From assembly GCA_013388855.1 (NCBI GenBank), contig JACAEM010000034.1, positions 124,001-188,000 on the forward strand: DNA of 64,000 nt, given 5' to 3'. Source of the stretch: Chloroflexota bacterium (lineage in GTDB: Bacteria; Chloroflexota; Anaerolineae; Anaerolineales; Villigracilaceae). Each line of letters begins with the position of its first letter. The first letter of the stretch is position 1. A model generated the notes under the pieces. That model was not told the origin of the DNA. It saw only the letters and a program-made list of their open reading frames with translations, and did no database searches. The translations under genes were made by a program, and so were the position numbers. Positions 54,643 to 64,000 of this stretch are shown here, piece by piece.

Positions 54643-56723
54643 GGCTGTAACCCTTCCGGCAGTTGTGAGGAACAACCGGCGGTGTCGGCTTTGGGAACGA
54701 GGAGTTGCACGCCCACTTCCCTGAGCGTTACCTTCGGTTCGTAATAGCACAGGGTTGGAATGGAAACCCACTTCACCCAGGCATTGTTCTCCTCCCCGAA
54801 TTGAAAGGAACTGTCCTTGACCGGTGTGCGTAACTGATCCGAAATAATCAAACTGAAACGCTTTGCGGCAAGGTCGGCATAGTAAGACTGGAAATATTTT
54901 TCCTCTGAACTCAGTGCCTCATTCATTAAGACCTTCTTCTCGTATTCAGGGACCAGTGGAACGCCCTCGATATAGCCAAAGGTCAGCAATTGCCGCTGAT
55001 CCATGAACAGGATTTCGCCGCCCTGCGAACGGGCAAGGGCGACCTCCCTGCGGATCGTTTCCAGAGCGGAGTCTGTGATTGCCTGCGAAGGATACATATC
55101 GAGGGCATTTTCATTCGGCGCATCGGTGAGCGTCACAAGCCAGGACGCGTCTTCGGCGAAGCCATAGGAACGCATCTCGCCCAGAGACTGGAGTCCGGGC
55201 AGGGCGAACAAAAGAAGGAGCGCAACCCTTGTCCAAAACGGAGACAGATTGATATTCGTCGCCCATTCTTTCCCGCCGTTCTCCCACGCAATAACGCCGG
55301 TAAAAAACAGCCCGATCAGAAACATATCCATGTTGTGCAGATCGCCGCCGCCGCCGATCTTGGTGCTCGCGACCAATCCAACACCCAGAAATGCCAACAG
55401 GGGGGAGAAGATGGCAAGAGATTGCCAGCCGTTCAATTTCCATCGCTTGGAAACCGCCAGATATATCAATAACACAATCAGGGGCAGAGTGGCGATCAAT
55501 AACCCGGCAAGGATGCCGATACCATACGTCGCATTGGGGAGCAGGCGGTACCACAATAAAGGCTGGTCGGATACCGACGCGGAGACGCCTCCCACCGTGA
55601 TCGCCGCGGAGGCATTTGAATTTCCAGCCAGGATGCCGGCAATCTTCGGACCGAAATATCCGCCAACCATCCCGACAAGTCCCAGAATGACCGCCCGAAT
55701 CCAGGCATCACGCCGCAATTTGCCGCCGTTTAATGGAGCGCCCGCCAACTCCAACATGCCAATCCACATGCCCGGCGCGAACAGCCACGTATACCGGCTT
55801 TCCTCCGCCGCATAACCTGTAAGGGCAATGAACGGAATTGCCAGCCAAAGCGGACTCCGCCACAGCAATGCCACAACCACCGCGCACAGGACAAGGGGAG
55901 GATGAATCGGTCCCTGCTTGAGGAAGATCAGAGTCCATAATCCCGCCAATCCCCAGATCGCCCAGTCCTTGCGGGCGGAGCGAAACGCTGCAAAACCCAG
56001 GAATAAATAAGGAAGAATGACCGTCAACCCGATCCAAAATCTTTCCATCGAAATGGTCAGACCCGGAATCAAGAACGGCAAGCCGCCAATGAATTGCCTG
56101 CCCGCATCCAACAGGACCGGAATCTTCTTGTCGGCAGGGTAATCGTAGATGTGGCGCCCAAACATGATGGAGTAATCCCACATGCGATTGCCCTCGGACC
56201 ACCCCAGGGAAAAGGGGTATTCCGTGACATTCATGAACGGGACAACCAACACAAATTCGCCGGATGTGATCAGAACGATCAGCAAAATTTCTACCCAACC
56301 GAAGAATGTATTTCCACGCGTAACCAGGAAGGAAAGTATGACCGCCACCACCACCCAAAACAATACCCGGATGGAAAGGTCCTTGAAGACCACACCCCAG
56401 GGTGTAAACTGAAAAAACCAAACCGGCAGAATAAAAACCAGAAGGACAAGAAACCACCGCGCCCATCCCGATTTTTCGCGGAGGGCAATGATCTTCTCAA
56501 ACAGGAGATGAAACCGTTCTGCACGAAATATTAGGGCGCCGAGGAGAATCGCCGCCAGGATGCACAACCCGACATAAGCAAAGTATGCCACACCCCATTT
56601 CAACGAATATTCTCCGCGCCAGTTTCCAGTACCCCAGGCAATCTTTTGAAACGCGAGAGCGGATTTATATAACAAAAAAGAAGTAAGACCCCAACCCAAT
56701 AACCTGCCAAAAAACAGTTTCAT
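54639..56723 (-). CDS. Multi-pass membrane protein, GT-C-like or polymerase-like
   Basis: A 694-residue protein with about fourteen helices and a soluble C-terminal domain of about 160 residues. An acidic loop WSEGNRMWDYS lies after the fifth helix, and there are further charged loops (GGDLHNMDMF). It could be a GT-C transferase or a Wzy-like polymerase; I found no diagnostic motif. The position between GT4 and methyltransferase genes and near the Wzx flippase leaves a polymerase role open. The end overlaps the methyltransferase start by 4 bp. Confidence 0.62.
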   Translation of the reverse strand: MKLFFGRLLGWGLTSFLLYKSALAFQKIAWGTGNWRGEYSLKWGVAYFAYVGLCILAAILLGALIFRAERFHLLFEKIIALREKSGWARWFLVLLVFILPVWFFQFTPWGVVFKDLSIRVLFWVVVAVILSFLVTRGNTFFGWVEILLIVLITSGEFVLVVPFMNVTEYPFSLGWSEGNRMWDYSIMFGRHIYDYPADKKIPVLLDAGRQFIGGLPFLIPGLTISMERFWIGLTVILPYLFLGFAAFRSARKDWAIWGLAGLWTLIFLKQGPIHPPLVLCAVVVALLWRSPLWLAIPFIALTGYAAEESRYTWLFAPGMWIGMLELAGAPLNGGKLRRDAWIRAVILGLVGMVGGYFGPKIAGILAGNSNASAAITVGGVSASVSDQPLLWYRLLPNATYGIGILAGLLIATLPLIVLLIYLAVSKRWKLNGWQSLAIFSPLLAFLGVGLVASTKIGGGGDLHNMDMFLIGLFFTGVIAWENGGKEWATNINLSPFWTRVALLLLFALPGLQSLGEMRSYGFAEDASWLVTLTDAPNENALDMYPSQAITDSALETIRREVALARSQGGEILFMDQRQLLTFGYIEGVPLVPEYEKKVLMNEALSSEEKYFQSYYADLAAKRFSLIISDQLRTPVKDSSFQFGEENNAWVKWVSIPTLCYYEPKVTLREVGVQLLVPKADTAGCSSQLPEGLQP

Positions 56724-56727
56724 GAAT

Positions 56728-57828
56728 CTATTCCTTCAAACGACCCGGCTGAGCAAGTTCCGCAAAGAATGCAATCCGGCTCAATTCCTTGTTTGTTTGA
56801 TCCAGGGCTGAAATCTGCTCCCGAGCCACTCGCACACCTCGCATTTTATAGGCAAACTCGCGGATCGCTCGTGCGTGCGTTCGAATATTATCCTCTTTAT
56901 TCGGGATTTTCAACAGGAAATCGCAATCAAGATCATGGAGGTCCGTATCGATATATGCCACGACAAGCGGCAATCCGAACGCCAGGCATTCGCGGCTCTT
57001 GAGGGGGGATGCCTCCTCCAACTGGACGCGATGCAGTGCCAGCGAACTAATCGCCGCATCGGCAGAGGCAAGCACCTTTCGGTATTCATCTGTCGCCAAA
57101 TATCCGTGCAGGGTGATGTTCGCAGGCAACGGCTCGAATTCGGGAAGTTCATGGTATCCAATGATGTCGAGTTGAATATCGGGGACAAGTCTCGCCAGCT
57201 CAACGAGTTTATCCACACCGTGCCAGTGATAACCGGGATTGCCGATGAAAACAAGGCGCGGCGTTTCATTCGACGGTGCAGGGAGTTGTTCAAAACGGCT
57301 CAGGTCCACGCCGTTGGCAATTACGCGCGTTGGTTTGTGGTAGGGAGCAAAAGCGGAGGAAACTGCCAGTTCACGGGAGACAGTTACCAGCCCCGCGACG
57401 CGGCGCAGGAAGATTCCGCGTGTAAGACGGTTGTATAGGCTGTAGAGTCCGCCGAGTTCCTCGTGCTGGGTGAGGTCGTTTGTGTTGATTTCTTCGATCA
57501 CCGGGGCAACATCCATCAGGCGGTACGCAGGATGGACATAAATACCATACCGTAAAAATATTACATCCGGCTGAAACGCCCGGACCGCCGAAACCATCTT
57601 TGCCGCGGCGGCGATTCGATTCAGTTCCGTTTGAAGTTTCCCAGCGGAGGAATACAAGAAATATTCCGCTTCGATCAAATCGGATAACGGCTCGTGCAGG
57701 GAAGCGTGCATGAAAAGTCGGGCTTCGTGTCCCAGCGCCTTCCAAACGGTGAGCTGGGATTGTATCTTTTTCCCGACGCCCGAATTGCGTGTGCGGGGCC
57801 AATGCAGGCTGACGTAGGCAATGCGCAT
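56728..57828 (-). CDS. GT4 family glycosyltransferase
   Basis: A GT-B glycosyltransferase of about 366 residues (start at ATG 57828, MRIAYVSLHW). ANGVDLSRFEQ marks the domain junction, and VQLEEASPLKSRECLAFGLP holds the EX7E-type donor site (here E followed by seven residues to E). An in-frame GTG at 57840 overlaps the upstream stop as GTGA and is an alternative start. Sugar unknown. It precedes a deacetylase-like gene, a common pair in exopolysaccharide clusters. Confidence 0.85.
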   Translation of the reverse strand: MRIAYVSLHWPRTRNSGVGKKIQSQLTVWKALGHEARLFMHASLHEPLSDLIEAEYFLYSSAGKLQTELNRIAAAAKMVSAVRAFQPDVIFLRYGIYVHPAYRLMDVAPVIEEINTNDLTQHEELGGLYSLYNRLTRGIFLRRVAGLVTVSRELAVSSAFAPYHKPTRVIANGVDLSRFEQLPAPSNETPRLVFIGNPGYHWHGVDKLVELARLVPDIQLDIIGYHELPEFEPLPANITLHGYLATDEYRKVLASADAAISSLALHRVQLEEASPLKSRECLAFGLPLVVAYIDTDLHDLDCDFLLKIPNKEDNIRTHARAIREFAYKMRGVRVAREQISALDQTNKELSRIAFFAELAQPGRLKE

Positions 57829-57836
57829 ATGTTCAA

Positions 57837-59246
57837 TCACCGTATATTCGAAATGATATCTTTCAGTTCAGGTAATATATTCGCGTACATATTTCCCCAA
57901 GCCGCATGTTTGCCGACCATCGTCACATTATGCCACAAAAGGGTGAACATGCCTTCCACCTCCACACAAGCGCGGGCAAGTTCCAGGATGCGATCATGGC
58001 TTTGCGCGAGGGTCAGCTTTCGGTATTCGATCAATGTCGTATCCATGACGATCAGCGGGATCTCGAGAAGTTGCATTTCCCGGTCGTTTTCCAGATCAAA
58101 GGGGCGGTAGGGATGGCATGTCCCGCAACGAAACCCTTCCCGGTCTGCGTATCCCAGCGTGGAGTCATATTGCATACCTGTCTGTTGCCAGTCCCGCCAG
58201 GTATCGGGAACTTTGAAGCGAAGAAAATGTTGTCTTCCGCCGGTTATCTGCGTTCCAAATGCCTGCTCCAGTCTTTTCTTTTCACTCTCCAGTACGGATG
58301 GAGCCAGAAAGGTTGTGTAGCCCGGGTGGAAACCGATTTCATGCCCTTCTTCCAGCAGGAATTTGTAAACGGTTTGTAACATCGGCATGGCGGGATCATA
58401 TCCCTGCTGTTTGAGGCTGGCGTGTGCCGCCATGAAGTAAAAACGACTCGTAAAGCCGTGTCGCGTTGAAAGATTTGCCAATTCATAGATGGCGCGATAT
58501 TTTTCCCCTTTGGACGGCGCAAACCACTGAGTCCAAAGGGATCGGAACTCCCGCTTCACCCCGGAAAGAGGCTGCTTCGATAAAAGGGACACAGTCACCG
58601 CCCTGACGAAGGAAAGCGGACTCGAATACTGATACACGTGGTCAATATCGTGTGTGAGATTGATTGCCGGGATATTCCGCTGCGGTTTCCAATGGGGGAA
58701 GATTGAACGGAGCCACTCACGGAGGATGAGCGCGTATTGGTCCACGACCGGGATGTCGAGAAAGCCCAGCCTGCCAGCCACGGAGGCGGAAGCGGGGAAA
58801 CGGAAGTGGGAATCGAGAGGTTGTCCCGTCGTCTCCTCCCAGCGGGAGAGCATGAAGAAACTCCCGGCGAGAATGTCTGCATGGAAGACCAATGACCTAT
58901 TTGGCAGTTTTTCGGCAAACGGCGTTGTTGAACGGTCCGCATTCACCCCCCAAAAAAGGACGGGGGTCGGATTGTTGAACGGGAGGCGTGTCCCTGGGGG
59001 AATTGTTTCAGTAGACGGAATCCAGCGCAGGTCCTGAAGAGGAAGCGTCAGGAGTCTCCGCCAGTCTTCCTCCCGTGAGCGGCAGACAATCAAGGCAGGC
59101 GATTTCGGCGCGTCCTCCGGTGATCCGTAATGAACAGGCAAATTCAAATGCTCGAACCCCGTGCCTTCCGAATCGACAATGGGAAGCCCCGCACGCCGAG
59201 CCAATTCACGCCATGTATACAGTTCAGCCTTTTTGGAAATTTTCAT
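57837..59246 (-). CDS. Polysaccharide deacetylase-like protein (DUF7033-type N-terminus)
   Basis: A 469-residue protein with an N-terminal about 180-residue domain and a C-terminal NodB-like region. THDIDH (198-203) and HEIGFHPGY (302-310) provide the Asp/His metal site of CE4 deacetylases, and LLWHN near 445 the last conserved motif. It lacks a signal peptide, so it may act on lipid-linked or cytoplasmic glycan, or on amino sugars. Arrangement with GT4 and FemAB-like genes is like that of exopolysaccharide loci with XrtA-type sorting, though no exosortase is seen here. Confidence 0.82.
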   Translation of the reverse strand: MKISKKAELYTWRELARRAGLPIVDSEGTGFEHLNLPVHYGSPEDAPKSPALIVCRSREEDWRRLLTLPLQDLRWIPSTETIPPGTRLPFNNPTPVLFWGVNADRSTTPFAEKLPNRSLVFHADILAGSFFMLSRWEETTGQPLDSHFRFPASASVAGRLGFLDIPVVDQYALILREWLRSIFPHWKPQRNIPAINLTHDIDHVYQYSSPLSFVRAVTVSLLSKQPLSGVKREFRSLWTQWFAPSKGEKYRAIYELANLSTRHGFTSRFYFMAAHASLKQQGYDPAMPMLQTVYKFLLEEGHEIGFHPGYTTFLAPSVLESEKKRLEQAFGTQITGGRQHFLRFKVPDTWRDWQQTGMQYDSTLGYADREGFRCGTCHPYRPFDLENDREMQLLEIPLIVMDTTLIEYRKLTLAQSHDRILELARACVEVEGMFTLLWHNVTMVGKHAAWGNMYANILPELKDIISNIR

Positions 59247-60184
59247 TTTTTATTCCGAAAGCGCATCCATACATCGAACGCCGAGCCAATGATGGGTGAT
59301 TTGATCTTCGTGATCTGGAAATACGGTTTTTGCGCTCCTCCGAAGGCGCGAAAGAATGGTTCGACATTTTCCAGCATGGAACCTTCAAAATCGAAGGAAC
59401 GCGTGGCGCGGGATGAAAATTTGATCGCCTCCCACAGACACAGACTGGTCGCGTCGCTGTCACGCAGTTCGGGGTCTGCGCCGCCCATCAAGTAGTAAGC
59501 CGACCGCTCGTCCCAGACGAGATAAACGGCAGCATGGACACGCCCGGTTGCATCCTGAGCGAAGAACATTTTGCGGCGATTGCGAGTCCGACAGGCATGA
59601 TCGATACGTTCGATAACGGAACGCGCGTAAGGCGGCTTTCGTCCCCGCCTCGCAAAGACCATCTCGTTCAAGGCGATGAATCGATCCAGGTCGAGATCGT
59701 CCCGGATTGTCAATTGTTTCTCCGCTTTGCGGATGGAGGTGCGAATCTTCTTTTCGAAGCCATCCCAGACCGCACCAAGGTCGGAAAGGTCTTCCAGCAC
59801 ATAGGTATAGCGTGTGGTTTGTTTAAAACCCAACCAGTAGAAGGGAAGCCAGTTGGTAATGGAGTAATGAAAATTCTGTTGGAAGATGTCGAAGGGCGGC
59901 AGTTTGCCCGCCAGTTCCGTCATCAACTCCTTCTCCTCCGCCAGCCTGTTTGCATATTTTCCATCGTACGAGCGCAGGTGAGGTCCGAGCGTCTGTGTGA
60001 GAGGAGGCATATCCATGATACGCAAACCCCACTTTTTTCTCGTCACATACGGCAGGCGCGCGTATAAGGTTCCTCCCTTCTCGACACGCACCTCACCCCA
60101 TCCCCCCGGAGCGACCGCATCAAGCCACCAATCTTGTGAAAATATCCCGCCGGGCATTTCCCGGGTTTGGTTTATGGTTTCCAT
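59243..60184 (-). CDS. GNAT-like (FemAB/BioF2-type) acyltransferase
   Basis: A 313-residue protein with two GNAT-like halves. IRTSIRKAEKQLTI (about 147-160) and the FDFEGSMLENVEPFFRAFGG region (about 264-283) match the FemAB-like acyltransferases found in exopolysaccharide clusters. They move aminoacyl or acetyl groups onto a sugar amine. Its start overlaps the preceding gene and its stop the following one, so translation is coupled with both. Substrate unknown. Confidence 0.82.
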   Translation of the reverse strand: METINQTREMPGGIFSQDWWLDAVAPGGWGEVRVEKGGTLYARLPYVTRKKWGLRIMDMPPLTQTLGPHLRSYDGKYANRLAEEKELMTELAGKLPPFDIFQQNFHYSITNWLPFYWLGFKQTTRYTYVLEDLSDLGAVWDGFEKKIRTSIRKAEKQLTIRDDLDLDRFIALNEMVFARRGRKPPYARSVIERIDHACRTRNRRKMFFAQDATGRVHAAVYLVWDERSAYYLMGGADPELRDSDATSLCLWEAIKFSSRATRSFDFEGSMLENVEPFFRAFGGAQKPYFQITKIKSPIIGSAFDVWMRFRNKK

Positions 60185-61134
60185 AACCGGTTCACTGCCT
60201 CCTGCAAGCGGACATAATCGGCATCATCGATCTTTTTGCCGGTTGAATACGGGAAGTTCTCCGGCACCTCGTTCCGAACGGACACATCCACGCCGCGGCT
60301 TTCAAAGAACCGGGCAATCTCATCCATGGTTCCGCGCGTGTCCTCGCACAAACGGCGGTATGAAATTCGCAGGAAACGCTCCGGCCCCAGGCGCTGAATA
60401 TCCTCGTCGATCTGTCTGTATATGTAATAGACCTGTTCGACCACCTGTTCCCAATAAGGATGCGCCTTGATCTCATCGATCTGCCTGGGAGGGACGGAAA
60501 ACCAATCGGTTTTGTTGCCATTCCGTTTCACGCGTCCCTCCAGGATGGATTGCGCCGTATCCACTTCATCGCGCATACACACAAGAAACACCGCCTGCGG
60601 AAATGCCTCTGCAATCGGCGCAATACGCATTGAATTGTAGGTATTCTTGAACAGCATCGGCGCTTTGAACTTTTTGGAGATACCAACTACCTGCCGGCGC
60701 AATTCCTGGATGGACTGGGGCTTTGTTGCTCCCGGCGGGACATAGACATGCTCTCCGCGCGGGAACCAACGATACCAAAACTCCCCCGCCTCGCTCGGAC
60801 CGAAAACCGAATCCGTCCTCCCATAATTTGACGCGTACCCAATCTGTTTTTTCGCCAGGAAAACCGACAGGAACTTCGATAGCCAAATCCCGACCAGCGG
60901 CGCGGCATACAACCGTGACGCGACATTATCCAGAAAAACGAAATTGAAACGATTCACCAGCACCTGATACAACAACGTTGTCCCGGAGCGAGGCGGACCG
61001 ATGATGAAGACAGGACACGCAAAACGATCATCGTCAGGCGCTGCGCTCCCCAACAGGAATTGCTCCAACGGTGTGAGGAGCCATTTCATCAACAGATCTG
61101 CAACACGTCCCAACGTTTTAGAAATTCTCTTCAT
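60172..61134 (-). CDS. Sulfotransferase family protein
   Basis: A 320-residue sulfotransferase of the Sulfotransfer_3 type. GPPRSGTT (46-53) is the 5'-PAPS loop; the 3'-phosphate region is CMRDEVDTAQSI, with Arg and Ser conserved though shifted. A long C-terminal helix region ends KKIDDADYV, unlike the GYEKD ending of others here. It lies in the flippase operon, overlapping the hexapeptide acyltransferase by 17 bp and the FemAB-like gene by 13 bp. ATG 61134 (MKRISKTL) is chosen since earlier starts would run deeper into the neighbour. Acceptor unknown. Confidence 0.82.
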   Translation of the reverse strand: MKRISKTLGRVADLLMKWLLTPLEQFLLGSAAPDDDRFACPVFIIGPPRSGTTLLYQVLVNRFNFVFLDNVASRLYAAPLVGIWLSKFLSVFLAKKQIGYASNYGRTDSVFGPSEAGEFWYRWFPRGEHVYVPPGATKPQSIQELRRQVVGISKKFKAPMLFKNTYNSMRIAPIAEAFPQAVFLVCMRDEVDTAQSILEGRVKRNGNKTDWFSVPPRQIDEIKAHPYWEQVVEQVYYIYRQIDEDIQRLGPERFLRISYRRLCEDTRGTMDEIARFFESRGVDVSVRNEVPENFPYSTGKKIDDADYVRLQEAVNRLWKP

Positions 61135-61672
61135 GCCGTCCTTCCGATCCGCTGTAAGGGCCGATCCGCTTGATGATCTTTGCAGGGACACCTCCCAACA
61201 CAATATTGTCCTCTTCAAAACTTTGGGTCACAACTGCTCCCGCCGCCACGATGACATGATTCCCCAACCGGACACCAGGCAGGATGATACACCCCGTGGC
61301 AAGCCAGCAATTATCGCCAATGACAATCGGCTCGGCGGCAATATATTTTTCGTAATCGTATAAGTCGTGATTCATGCTGATTACCGACACGCGGGGACCC
61401 ATCCACACATTTTTCCCGAAAATGATCCCATTTCGTCCATCCAGATAACATCCCATGGACAACCCGGGACAACGAGTTCCGCGTTCGATCTTGTGAGGCG
61501 CCACAACCACGGATGTCCTGTGGACGGGCCATGGAACATGCTGGTTAATCCTCAGGATCTTTTGAAAGAAGACAGCCTGAAGCAAAGTCTTTGGGGAAAA
61601 CCTTCGGTTGGAAAACCCCGATCCAAACAATTTCAGAAATAGAAAGAGAAATTCATTGATCCATTTTTTCAT
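61118..61672 (-). CDS. Hexapeptide-repeat acyltransferase (WcaF/DapH-like)
   Basis: A 184-residue left-handed beta-helix enzyme that O- or N-acetylates sugars. Imperfect hexapeptide turns are visible from GRNGIIFGKNVWMGPRV (wrap about 79-95) to VIVAAGAVVTQSF (about 140-152), with the catalytic His at SMNHDLYD (about 99-106) and the final GGVPAKII loop. It would decorate the glycan made here. It overlaps the sulfotransferase gene, so both may act on the same chain. Substrate unknown. Confidence 0.87.
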   Translation of the reverse strand: MKKWINEFLFLFLKLFGSGFSNRRFSPKTLLQAVFFQKILRINQHVPWPVHRTSVVVAPHKIERGTRCPGLSMGCYLDGRNGIIFGKNVWMGPRVSVISMNHDLYDYEKYIAAEPIVIGDNCWLATGCIILPGVRLGNHVIVAAGAVVTQSFEEDNIVLGGVPAKIIKRIGPYSGSEGRHEENF

Positions 61673-61723
61673 GGCGGCTCATCATCGGTCTGCGCGGGAA
61701 ACGGGTTCGAACCTTCACCTTCA

Positions 61724-63229
61724 TCAAACGGCGGATTTTCCTCCGGTCATCTTCAACAGAAACTTTTTCAAATAACCTTCCCTGTTCAGCCGATACAAAT
61801 AATAAATGCCCACGAAAAGGATTGCCACGACTACCTGCACCCAGTCCGGGACTACAGGCAACTTCAACAGGAACATGACCCCTGCGACCGGAACAAACAC
61901 GGCAATATTTTCGAAAAGGATCCTGCCTATCCGCCGCCAGGAGACCCCTGACAGCAGAATAATGGACACACTGAGATAACCATACAGCACCGCGCCGGAC
62001 AAGGAAAAAAGGAGCAAGGCGATGCGCGGACTACCCATTACCCCGCCCACCCAGATGGAAAGAACGCGGGTAATGAAAATCGCCGTGTTCAAGCCAAAAG
62101 AAAGTTCATTCCTTTCCAAAACACTATACAGCCGGCTCATCGGGGAGGAGACGAACCAGAAGACCATCCATAGGCTCAGGATTTGCGTATAAACGCCCGC
62201 TTCCGCCCAGCCGGAGCCAAAAATGACCACAAATAATTCCCTGCTGACCATCGCCAGCATCAAGATCGGGAAAAAACTATATTCAACCAGCCTGCGAAAG
62301 GTATTTTCTACAAATTCTGCCAGGGTCCCTTCCTGATTCGCTGTGGCGGCATGTGCAAAAAAAGCCTGCGCGATCGAACCACCCACCAAACTCATGGGGA
62401 CGCGCAATAACTGATTACCAAATGCGTAATAACCGACAACGGTTGGGGAGAAAAACGCCGAGAGCAGGAAGGAGGGAACCTGCCAGGAAATATTGTTCAA
62501 CAATGCCGAGGGCGTATTAAAAATCGCGAACTTTCGGTAACGTTTGAGATTCTCCCAGATCTTCCGCCAGCGGACATTGTCAAGGAAGAGACGGCCATCC
62601 CGGCGCCAGACCTGCCAGCCGAGCAATACAGGAGAGATGATCGAACCCGCCAGATTACCCACGATCAACCCGCCGCCGGAATTGAATCCGGAAAGACCGG
62701 CAACGACTCTCCCCGCGACGGAAACGACACTTCCTGTCACCTGGGTGGACGCCACCTGCGCAAAATTCCGGGTGCGACCCGCCCAGGCATTCAACACCGG
62801 ATGACCTGCGCTCAGGCCTCCAAAAAACAAGACCAGCGGCACCAGCCACAAGTAGTCGGATAACTGCGGGGCATTCAACCAGCCTGCCAAAGTGGGTCCC
62901 ATCAGTCCGATGACCGGCACCAGTAACAGGCTGAAAAATGTCGCTATTCCCAGACTGCCCGCGACCAGATTCACGGCATCTTCATCCTGTTTCGGCAACA
63001 TGATGGCCAGTTCATATTGCAATGTGAAGAACATGACAAGGACACCCGTGATTGAATAAAACAACGTGAATATTCCGAAGGCCTCCGGAGCGAATAACCA
63101 TGCCAACAATGGCGCAGAAAGGACATTGAGCGCCTGCGCAATGGTCGTTCCTGACGCCACTTTTAATATATCTCCCCCAAAACTTGTCCGGTTAACCGGC
63201 CGCTCTTCGAGCGGCTGCGAGTCGGTCAT
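61724..63229 (-). CDS. wzx: Oligosaccharide flippase (Wzx-like, MATE/PST superfamily)
   Basis: A 501-residue membrane protein with about twelve to fourteen helices, of the polysaccharide transporter family that flips lipid-linked repeat units. GGDILKVASGTTIAQALNVL at the N-terminus and LSRLYSVLERNELSF (about 325-340) are typical. It abuts the nucleotide-sugar dehydrogenase upstream. Together with Wzm/Wzt it gives a second, independent export route. The polymerase for this pathway may be the membrane protein at 54639, or may lie outside the window. Confidence 0.85.
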   Translation of the reverse strand: MTDSQPLEERPVNRTSFGGDILKVASGTTIAQALNVLSAPLLAWLFAPEAFGIFTLFYSITGVLVMFFTLQYELAIMLPKQDEDAVNLVAGSLGIATFFSLLLVPVIGLMGPTLAGWLNAPQLSDYLWLVPLVLFFGGLSAGHPVLNAWAGRTRNFAQVASTQVTGSVVSVAGRVVAGLSGFNSGGGLIVGNLAGSIISPVLLGWQVWRRDGRLFLDNVRWRKIWENLKRYRKFAIFNTPSALLNNISWQVPSFLLSAFFSPTVVGYYAFGNQLLRVPMSLVGGSIAQAFFAHAATANQEGTLAEFVENTFRRLVEYSFFPILMLAMVSRELFVVIFGSGWAEAGVYTQILSLWMVFWFVSSPMSRLYSVLERNELSFGLNTAIFITRVLSIWVGGVMGSPRIALLLFSLSGAVLYGYLSVSIILLSGVSWRRIGRILFENIAVFVPVAGVMFLLKLPVVPDWVQVVVAILFVGIYYLYRLNREGYLKKFLLKMTGGKSAV

Positions 63230-64000
63230 CTATTCCCATCCCTGCCCGACCCCTCGATACGTCAAACCAACTGCATCAGCCTGCGCGGCAGAGAATACAT
63301 GCCTGCCGTCCACGAGCACGGGCAGGCGCAAGACAGACTTGAGCCTGGCAAGATCGAGGGTGCGATACTCGCTATGCGCCACCATCAGCACGACAGCATC
63401 ACACCCCTTGATGCGTTCGAACACATCTCCGTCATATTCGGGAATCCATGGGTCATGGATGACCGGTTGGGCGCCCAGCTCATAGAGTCGCGCCACCAAC
63501 GAACGGGTGGGACTGTTGCGGGTATCGTCGCTGTTCTCAAGATAGGCATAGCCAAGTACTGCAATGCGCGCATCCAGCAGAGGTTTGCCTACTTGCGCCA
63601 GCGCGTTCTCCAGCAATTTGATCATGTGCAGGGGCATGGTGTTGTTGACCTCGCGCGCTGCCGGGATGATGCGCAACACCACATCCTTGCCATTGGCTCC
63701 ATATGCCAGCAACCAGGGATCTTTCGGGATGCAATGCCCTCCCACGCCCGCACCGGGCAGGTGCATGTGCCGCATCGGGCTTTTGTTCACCAGTTCACGC
63801 ACTTTCCACACATCGCCGCCCGCCGCCTCACAAATCAGTGCGACCTCGTTCGCAAAGGCAATCTGAACATCACGATAGGCATTCTCGGTGGTCTTGACCA
63901 GTTCCGCGGTGATACAATCCGCCGGGTCAAGATCCGCCTGGACAATATAACCATACAGGGAGATCATGGCTTGCGACGTTTCGGGGGTCATGCCGCCCGC
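63230..64000 (-). CDS. UDP-sugar dehydrogenase (UDP-ManNAc/UDP-glucose type), 5' end beyond window
   Basis: The C-terminal about 256 residues of a nucleotide-sugar dehydrogenase; the NAD-binding domain is outside the window. ENAYRDVQIAFANEVALI and the catalytic Cys in GGHCIPKDPWLL are present, and the C-terminal half has the NSDDTRNSPT and HDPWIPEYDGDVF segments of the UDP-binding domain. The ENAYRDV pattern is more like WecC (UDP-ManNAc dehydrogenase) than UDP-glucose dehydrogenase. It would supply an acidic sugar for the glycan. The stop is adjacent to the flippase start. Confidence 0.85.
   Translation of the reverse strand, partial: AGGMTPETSQAMISLYGYIVQADLDPADCITAELVKTTENAYRDVQIAFANEVALICEAAGGDVWKVRELVNKSPMRHMHLPGAGVGGHCIPKDPWLLAYGANGKDVVLRIIPAAREVNNTMPLHMIKLLENALAQVGKPLLDARIAVLGYAYLENSDDTRNSPTRSLVARLYELGAQPVIHDPWIPEYDGDVFERIKGCDAVVLMVAHSEYRTLDLARLKSVLRLPVLVDGRHVFSAAQADAVGLTYRGVGQGWE

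Overview
The window is almost entirely a surface-polysaccharide and glycan-decoration region. Fifty-six of sixty supported genes lie on the minus strand, most of them overlapping or a few bases apart. Family content suggests an environmental Chloroflexota bacterium, probably Anaerolineae: many multi-pass GT-C/PMT-like membrane proteins, a Thr/Pro-rich (TPT) secreted protein, an EPS-type MarR-like regulator and abundant small intergenic palindromic repeats. That assignment is inference, because no rRNA or other phylogenetic marker is present. No tRNA, rRNA, CRISPR array or transposase gene was recognised.

Layout in coordinate order (minus-strand transcription runs right to left). 1-8.6 kb: GT2 glycosyltransferases, a sulfotransferase, three GT-C-like membrane proteins (two are tandem duplicates with a relic of the duplication between them) and a DUF115/MptE-like protein. 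8.6-17.2 kb: SDR and D-2-hydroxyacid dehydrogenases, a cytidylyltransferase, two alkaline-phosphatase-superfamily (sulfatase-like) proteins, GNAT, GT2 and sulfotransferase genes. 17.3-20.5 kb: a plus-strand island with an acyltransferase, a MerR regulator under a 19-bp-spacer promoter, and two aldo/keto reductases. 20.5-29.7 kb: a capsule-type protein, a sulfotransferase, NeuB, a NeuA-HAD fusion, GT-C-like proteins and a PtmA-like SDR. 29.7-34.7 kb: a sulfation cassette (two sulfotransferases, a Gfo/Idh oxidoreductase and a bifunctional PAPS synthetase) bounded by two perfect hairpins. 34.7-43 kb: glycosyltransferases, an SpsF-like cytidylyltransferase, a DUF4910 peptidase-like protein, an AAC(3)-fold acetyltransferase and a second NeuB. 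43-53.7 kb: nucleotide-sugar enzymes (RmlD-like, PseB-like, Fcl-like, UDP-hexose epimerase-like), methyltransferases, a Wzm/Wzt ABC exporter, and at the 5' end an EPS-type winged-helix regulator behind a strong promoter with a palindromic operator. 53.8-64 kb: methyltransferase, membrane protein, GT4, deacetylase-like protein, FemAB-like transferase, sulfotransferase, hexapeptide acyltransferase, Wzx flippase and a nucleotide-sugar dehydrogenase cut by the window edge.

Read together, the genes suggest that this organism makes nonulosonic (sialic-acid-like) sugars with two NeuB synthases and several CMP-sugar transferases, builds them into glycans with GT2/GT4 and lipid-linked GT-C enzymes, decorates these with O-sulfate (six sulfotransferases plus a local PAPS source), acyl and methyl groups, and exports them by both a Wzx flippase and a Wzm/Wzt ABC transporter. 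Sulfated, nonulosonate-containing surface polymer is the main inferred product; its structure cannot be read from sequence. The 36-53 kb part is unusually rich in small palindromic repeats at gene junctions, and one copy appears to have been absorbed in frame into a glycosyltransferase gene.
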